Shown piece by piece: positions 33,690-37,872 of a DNA stretch of 37,872 bases. The notes beneath the pieces are model-generated. The model was not told where the DNA came from. It did no database searches and saw only the letters and a program-made list of their open reading frames with translations. The stretch spans positions 1-37,872 of the forward strand of contig NZ_JBMMGT010000025.1 of NCBI RefSeq assembly GCF_049366555.1, given 5' to 3'. This DNA comes from Avibacterium volantium_A. Lineage in GTDB: Bacteria; Pseudomonadota; Gammaproteobacteria; Enterobacterales; Pasteurellaceae. The position numbers were made by a program, and so were the translations under genes. Positions within the stretch are counted from its first letter, which is position 1. Every line of letters begins with the position of its first letter.

Positions 33690-34412
33690 CTACTTCACCC
33701 ATTCCGTTTGCAGATAAGTTAAACGCTCAATATTGGTAATATAATGCCCTAATTCTTGTTCCTCAGGGCGATGCACATAGGGGATTTGTCCGAGCAACGG
33801 TGCGTCAATTTTTTCACTCAGCATTTCAATAATTTCCGCATAATGGGCTAAGCCTGGGTTAATGCGATTGGCGATCCAACCCACTAAGGGCAAGCCCGAT
33901 TGTTGAATGGATTGTGCGGTCAGCAATGCGTGATTAATACAACCTTCTTTAATGCCAACCACCAGCACTACAGGCATTTTGTGTGAGATGGCCCAGCTGG
34001 CAAAGCTGTATTCCTTATTCATCGGCGTTAGCCAACCAAATGCCCCCTCCACTAACACAGATTGATAACGCTGCGTCAGCGCGCTGAGATCGGCGTTAAT
34101 TTTTTTTATATCAATGCGTTGCCCATCTTCACTTAACATAGGCAAACTGTGCGAAAAGCTATAACTATTCACATCTTGATAGGTTACATTTTCTTTTGTG
34201 GCATCGATTAAGGTTAGCACATCAGAATTATTTTCTAGCCCATAATCACTATCTACTGCGCTTTCGCAATAAGACCAATCTTCTTGACAACAGGCTATGG
34301 GCTTATAGCCGACAATCTGAATACCTTGATTTTGCAACGCTTGGATAATGGCACGGCTGGATACGGTTTTCCCTACATTCGTATCCGTGCCGGTAACAAA
34401 AAAGCAGCTCAT
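33690..34412 (-). CDS. bioD2: dethiobiotin synthetase-like protein BioD2
   Basis: The 240-residue ATPase of the BioD family has P-loop GTDTNVGKT at residues 8-16. It is closest to E. coli YnfK/BioD2 rather than BioD: WIANRINPGLAHYAEIIEML and QELGHYI match YnfK. BioD closes the ureido ring of biotin from diaminopelargonate; the role of the second paralogue is not established. The motif VEGxGGW reads VEGAFGW here (phenylalanine at 125). ATG 34412 is chosen for AAGG about 8 nt upstream, although ATG 34415 is adjacent. It follows the mlc-like gene, as ynfK neighbours mlc in E. coli. Confidence 0.85.
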   Translation of the reverse strand: MSCFFVTGTDTNVGKTVSSRAIIQALQNQGIQIVGYKPIACCQEDWSYCESAVDSDYGLENNSDVLTLIDATKENVTYQDVNSYSFSHSLPMLSEDGQRIDIKKINADLSALTQRYQSVLVEGAFGWLTPMNKEYSFASWAISHKMPVVLVVGIKEGCINHALLTAQSIQQSGLPLVGWIANRINPGLAHYAEIIEMLSEKIDAPLLGQIPYVHRPEEQELGHYITNIERLTYLQTEWVK

Positions 34413-34476
34413 CATTTTTTCCTTATGATCCAATTTGTGTTGAATTCTAAAGGAATTTCATCAGGAGAACATTGAG

Positions 34477-35700
34477 CTAACACAATTTTTCTTTATTTTT
34501 CAGTAGATCACCTAACAAACTGCCGTCATAAATCCCTTGTTTAATGGCGGCGGTTAATACTTCTGGGCTATTCCATTTATAACGGCTCGTTACCACTTCC
34601 ACATCGCAATGATAAAGGGATAAGCGTTGATTTAAGCGGGCTAAGAAAATCTCTTTTGCTGCCAATAAACAGGTGTTTAACATCACTTTTTTAGAAGAAA
34701 ACATATTCACTAAACACATTAAATGATAAGCCGTTAAATCAGCAATATGATGAATAATATCAACGGCTTTCCCATCATTTTTTTGTGCCTGTTCACATAA
34801 AAAGTGGATTTTTTCAATATTATCAATTTGTTGATTGTTGGGATACGCCAAATCAATCAATTTATAAATGGCTTTATGTGTTAGCTGATTGATGATTTGA
34901 TTGCGTTCAATTTCAGGTAACTGATTATTAAGTTTATCCTGAATTGGGTTTAATCTTGGGGTGATGAGTTTATCAATATTCATTTTCGGCTGTTTGTTAC
35001 ATCGTAACACATCACCTTGCGATAGCACGCTTAAATTTATCCGCTCATCAAGTTGTAAAAATAAAACGTGATCACAACCAATCACGCTGCCCACAGAGCT
35101 TTCAGCAAACAGCCAAGTTTGGAAATAATCCGTAACCATTACTGGCATTTTGAAATAAGGGTGAAATAAGGCTTTCAAATCTAAGGTGAGCTGACGATTG
35201 CCAAGCTGATAAACATAGCGTTCTTCACTGTCTAATTCCCCTGTTACCGCAATGGAAAAAGTGATCACCTTATAAGGTTCAAGTTTTGTTTTTTCTAAAA
35301 ACGCTTGCACATAGCCAACTAAAACCCGATCTAATTGGGCAAATTCTTCACGGCGTAAAGGAAAGGAATGTTCTGCCAACGGTGTGCCATCTAATTCACA
35401 AAGAAAAATATCAAAGCGATCTTCGCTCAATACCGCACATAAAGACTGCCAGAAAAAAGGCGATACACATAAACCAATAGCTGGACGACCACGGTTTTCT
35501 GTATTTCGCACGGCTTTTTCAATAATTAGCCGTTCGTTAATAAGCTGACGGGTTAAAGAAGTAATTGTCGCAGGGGCTAAGCGTGAGAGTTTTGAAAGGT
35601 CAATCCGCGAAATTTCTTCAAATTGCTCAATGAGTCGATACACTTTCCCTAGTTGCTGTAATTTTAAGACATACTTGTCTTGTTTTCTTTCCTTGATCAT
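34477..35700 (-). CDS. mlc: Mlc-like ROK-family transcriptional regulator (zinc motif lost)
   Basis: The 407-residue protein (E. coli Mlc 406) has an N-terminal winged helix-turn-helix (residues about 31-60, SRIDLSKLSRLAPATITSL) very like Mlc, then ENRGRPAIGL, then a ROK-like domain. The ROK domain is degenerate: the glycine-rich DHNVGAGV block of E. coli reads DERINLSV, and the zinc motif EIGHTQ...CYCGNHGCLE is missing, with only one cysteine nearby (RCNKQP). The C-terminus is conserved (YDGSLLGDLLKN). It likely still binds operator DNA. Binding of glucose permease EIIB, which needs the zinc fold in E. coli, is doubtful. Confidence 0.85.
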   Translation of the reverse strand: MIKERKQDKYVLKLQQLGKVYRLIEQFEEISRIDLSKLSRLAPATITSLTRQLINERLIIEKAVRNTENRGRPAIGLCVSPFFWQSLCAVLSEDRFDIFLCELDGTPLAEHSFPLRREEFAQLDRVLVGYVQAFLEKTKLEPYKVITFSIAVTGELDSEERYVYQLGNRQLTLDLKALFHPYFKMPVMVTDYFQTWLFAESSVGSVIGCDHVLFLQLDERINLSVLSQGDVLRCNKQPKMNIDKLITPRLNPIQDKLNNQLPEIERNQIINQLTHKAIYKLIDLAYPNNQQIDNIEKIHFLCEQAQKNDGKAVDIIHHIADLTAYHLMCLVNMFSSKKVMLNTCLLAAKEIFLARLNQRLSLYHCDVEVVTSRYKWNSPEVLTAAIKQGIYDGSLLGDLLKNKEKLC

Positions 35701-35906
35701 AACGCCTCATCGTTGATTAATTAGTCGATTAAATTTTTGAAATGAAATAATTGTTTTTTATATCAGGTTGCGATCTAAAAACAAGTTATTTACTTCAATT
35801 TTGTGGGCGACTTCACAAAAACAATCGCACAATTCATTTTGGCAAATGTCTTGACTTGCGGTAAACTAGGCACGTTTTTACGCTAATTTTTTTGATTGAG
35901 GTTTAT

Positions 35907-37310
35907 ATGATACAAATTGCCCCTATCGTAGATGTATTACAAGGCAAAATTCAAATCGGTGATCAAGTTACCGTGCGTGGCTGGGTGCGTACTCGCCGCG
36001 ATTCTAAAGCAGGGCTTTCTTTCCTTGCGGTGTATGACGGCTCTTGCTTCGATCCTATCCAAGTGATCGTAAATAACGACATCGCAAATTATCAAGATGA
36101 AATCCTACGCTTAACCACAGGTTGCTCAGTGATCGTAACGGGTAAAGTGGTGGAATCCCCAGCTGAAGGGCAAGCGGTTGAATTACAAGCGGAAAATGTG
36201 GAAGTAACAGGTTGGGTGGAAGATCCTGATACCTACCCTATGGCCGCAAAACGCCACAGTATTGAATATTTGCGAGAAGTCGCACATTTACGCCCACGCA
36301 CAAACATTATTGGAGCGGTGGCGCGTGTTCGTCATTGTTTAGCGCAAGCCATTCACCGTTTCTTCCACGAGCAAGGTTTCTACTGGGTGGCAACGCCACT
36401 TATCACCGCTTCTGATACCGAAGGGGCGGGCGAAATGTTCCGTGTTTCCACTCTTGATTTAGAAAATCTGCCACGCACAGAACAAGGTGCGGTGGATTTT
36501 TCGCAAGATTTTTTCGGTAAAGAAGCATTTTTAACCGTATCTGGTCAGTTAAACGGCGAAACTTACGCTTGTGCGTTAAGTAAAATCTACACCTTTGGCC
36601 CAACATTCCGTGCGGAAAATTCCAACACCACTCGCCACTTGGCAGAATTCTGGATGGTTGAGCCAGAAATGGCCTTTGCTGATTTAAACGATAACGCAAA
36701 ACTTGCGGAAGATATGCTTAAATATGTGTTCCGTGCGGTATTAAATGAACGCAAAGATGACTTAAAATTCTTTGAAAAACACGTTGATAAGGACGTTATC
36801 AGCCGTTTAGAAAACTTCATTAATTCTGATTTTGCGCAAATTGACTACACAGATGCCATTGAAATCTTATTAAAATCAGGCAAAAAATTTGAATTTCCGG
36901 TGTCTTGGGGCATTGATTTGTCCTCAGAACACGAACGTTATTTAGCGGAAGAATATTTCAAATCCCCAGTAGTGGTAAAAAACTATCCAAAAGACATCAA
37001 AGCCTTCTATATGCGCTTAAATGACGACGGCAAAACCGTGGCGGCAATGGACGTATTAGCCCCGGGAATTGGTGAAATCATTGGTGGCTCACAACGTGAG
37101 GAACGCCTAGATGTGCTAGATAAACGTATGCTTGAAATGGGCTTAAACCCTGAAGATTACTGGTGGTATCGCGATCTCCGCCGTTACGGCACCGTGCCAC
37201 ATTCAGGCTTTGGTTTAGGTTTTGAGCGTTTAATCGTTTATGTAACTGGCGTGCAAAATATCCGCGACGTGATCCCATTCCCACGCGCACCAAGAAATGC
37301 GAATTTCTAG
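35907..37310 (+). CDS. asnS: asparaginyl-tRNA synthetase
   Basis: The 467-residue class IIb synthetase matches E. coli AsnS (466). An N-terminal OB anticodon-binding domain (residues about 15-105, VTVRGWVRTRRDSKAGLSFL) is followed by the catalytic core with motif 2 GPTFRAENSNTTRHLAEFWM and motif 3 HSGFGLGFERLIVYVTG, ending NIRDVIPFPRAPRNANF. A TTG at 35892 extends the frame, but ATG 35907 is chosen because GAGG (35898-35901) is 5 nt upstream and matches the family start. It stands alone and ends at a strong terminator. Confidence 0.97.
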   Translation: MIQIAPIVDVLQGKIQIGDQVTVRGWVRTRRDSKAGLSFLAVYDGSCFDPIQVIVNNDIANYQDEILRLTTGCSVIVTGKVVESPAEGQAVELQAENVEVTGWVEDPDTYPMAAKRHSIEYLREVAHLRPRTNIIGAVARVRHCLAQAIHRFFHEQGFYWVATPLITASDTEGAGEMFRVSTLDLENLPRTEQGAVDFSQDFFGKEAFLTVSGQLNGETYACALSKIYTFGPTFRAENSNTTRHLAEFWMVEPEMAFADLNDNAKLAEDMLKYVFRAVLNERKDDLKFFEKHVDKDVISRLENFINSDFAQIDYTDAIEILLKSGKKFEFPVSWGIDLSSEHERYLAEEYFKSPVVVKNYPKDIKAFYMRLNDDGKTVAAMDVLAPGIGEIIGGSQREERLDVLDKRMLEMGLNPEDYWWYRDLRRYGTVPHSGFGLGFERLIVYVTGVQNIRDVIPFPRAPRNANF

Positions 37311-37402
37311 GTTTTAGATTAAGATAAAAGCAAAGAGCGGTGAAAAATGTGGTATTATGCAGCCGTTGCACGAAACTCTAAAATTGACTAGCTCTACATA
37401 AA

Positions 37403-37436
37403 ATGCCCTTATTTCGATAAGGGCATCATTTTTTGT
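37403..37436 (+). terminator. asnS terminator with UUCG tetraloop
   Basis: The 10-bp perfect stem ATGCCCTTAT (37403-37412) / ATAAGGGCAT (37417-37426) has a TTCG loop, followed by CATTTTTTG. Confidence 0.93.
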
Positions 37437-37491
37437 TGTATATTTCATACTTTCAAGCTCATTTTTCCATTATCTACTTTTCCGTTTTCTT

Positions 37492-37743
37492 CTAAATAAA
37501 CTTTTTCTCAAACGTTTCGTTAGTAAATTGCATTGCAAAGATAGCGACTACAGCTTGGTTATCAGCGATTTCATGCGCACTATAAAATATTATTAGAGTA
37601 CGAAATAAGGTACTGACAACTTTTGCTAACCACTCTAGTTTACAAAAGAACAATAAGTAAGCATCATCTTTGACATTCAAATACATCTGAATCAGTTTAC
37701 ACATAAAGGTTTTGAAGGTTTCATAACTCTTTTTTAAATCCAT
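37492..37743 (-). CDS. doubtful small hypothetical protein
   Basis: An 83-residue frame from ATG 37743 (a GTG at 37755 would add four residues). The product is mixed, with a hydrophobic middle (KLEWLAKVVSTLFRTLIIFY) and no family I recognise. No ribosome binding site precedes either start, and an in-frame TAA lies just upstream. It may be a real small gene, a decayed gene, or chance. The remaining bases to the window end (37756-37872) are AT-rich with nothing supportable. Confidence 0.25.
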   Translation of the reverse strand: MDLKKSYETFKTFMCKLIQMYLNVKDDAYLLFFCKLEWLAKVVSTLFRTLIIFYSAHEIADNQAVVAIFAMQFTNETFEKKFI

Positions 37744-37872
37744 GTTAAGTGGCACATATAGATAGATTTAGATATTGAAAAAACAACAGGATTATTCAAA
37801 GAATTGAAATAAAAACTTGCTGTGCATAATGGCTTAACAAAAGTACATAAGATTGTGTTTATAAAAACTTTT

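Noticed and set aside
1..37872. CRISPR arrays, tRNA or rRNA genes, insertion sequences, prophage
   Set aside because: No regularly spaced repeats, no cloverleaf or rRNA sequence, and no transposase, integrase or phage structural gene recognised.

Overview
The window is a stretch of chromosome from a Pasteurellaceae bacterium. About 26 exact copies of the Haemophilus-type DNA uptake core AAGTGCGGT (either strand) are scattered through it, roughly one per 1.5 kb, and many sit as inverted pairs that double as terminators. The AT-rich base use, the gene content (mukFEB, sspAB, pheST-ihfA-nlpC, bioD2-mlc, rplM-rpsI) and the protein sequences agree with the Haemophilus/Pasteurella/Avibacterium/Gallibacterium group. 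I cannot fix genus or species by eye.

The main result is that this looks like the replication terminus. A 28-bp dif site at 14847-14874, 25/28 identical to the E. coli site as I remember it, lies in a ~900-bp gene-free AT-rich stretch between sspB and sbcB. Genes left of it run mostly rightward (13 of the 17 listed) and genes right of it mostly leftward (12 of 19, counting one doubtful gene), so both sides are mainly co-oriented with forks converging on dif. A perfect matS (MatP-binding) consensus lies at 19400-19412 inside mukB, 4.5 kb from dif. Condensin genes, a Ter-macrodomain site and the dimer-resolution site are thus packed together.

Layout. 1-932: a leftward membrane-protein gene cut by the window edge (GTG start at 520), then a regulatory gap with a CRP-like site and a PurR-like promoter. 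933-7801 (+): purine permease, DNA polymerase IV (dinB), HtpX protease, EF-P hydroxylase (epmC), an ABC-2 exporter pair (yadG/yadH type) and a family-2 glycosyltransferase. 7822-10826 (-): DUF2310 zinc-ribbon protein, queF, ppnN. 10967-14447 (+): yqcC-truC, rplM-rpsI with a structured leader, sspA-sspB. 14448-15356: gene-free dif region. 15357-24358 (-): mukF-mukE-mukB, an EamA transporter, sbcB. 24526-26207 (+): a BrnT/BrnA toxin-antitoxin module, ttcA. 26307-31383 (-): an RluA-family gene, pheS-pheT-ihfA, nlpC. 31418-33568 (+): cardiolipin synthase and a histidine phosphatase. 33690-35700 (-): mlc-like regulator and bioD2. 35907-37310 (+): asnS. 37311-37872: a terminator and one doubtful small ORF.

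Most genes are housekeeping: translation and tRNA modification (rplM, rpsI, pheST, asnS, truC, ttcA, queF, epmC), chromosome maintenance (mukFEB, sbcB, dinB, ihfA, dif, matS) and envelope functions (clsA, nlpC, htpX, yadGH). Accessory-looking pieces are the left-edge membrane protein, the paired stem-loop repeat after htpX, the brnTA module and the right-edge ORF. The Mlc homologue has kept its DNA-binding end but lost the zinc signature of the ROK domain. I saw no CRISPR array, tRNA, rRNA, insertion sequence or prophage.
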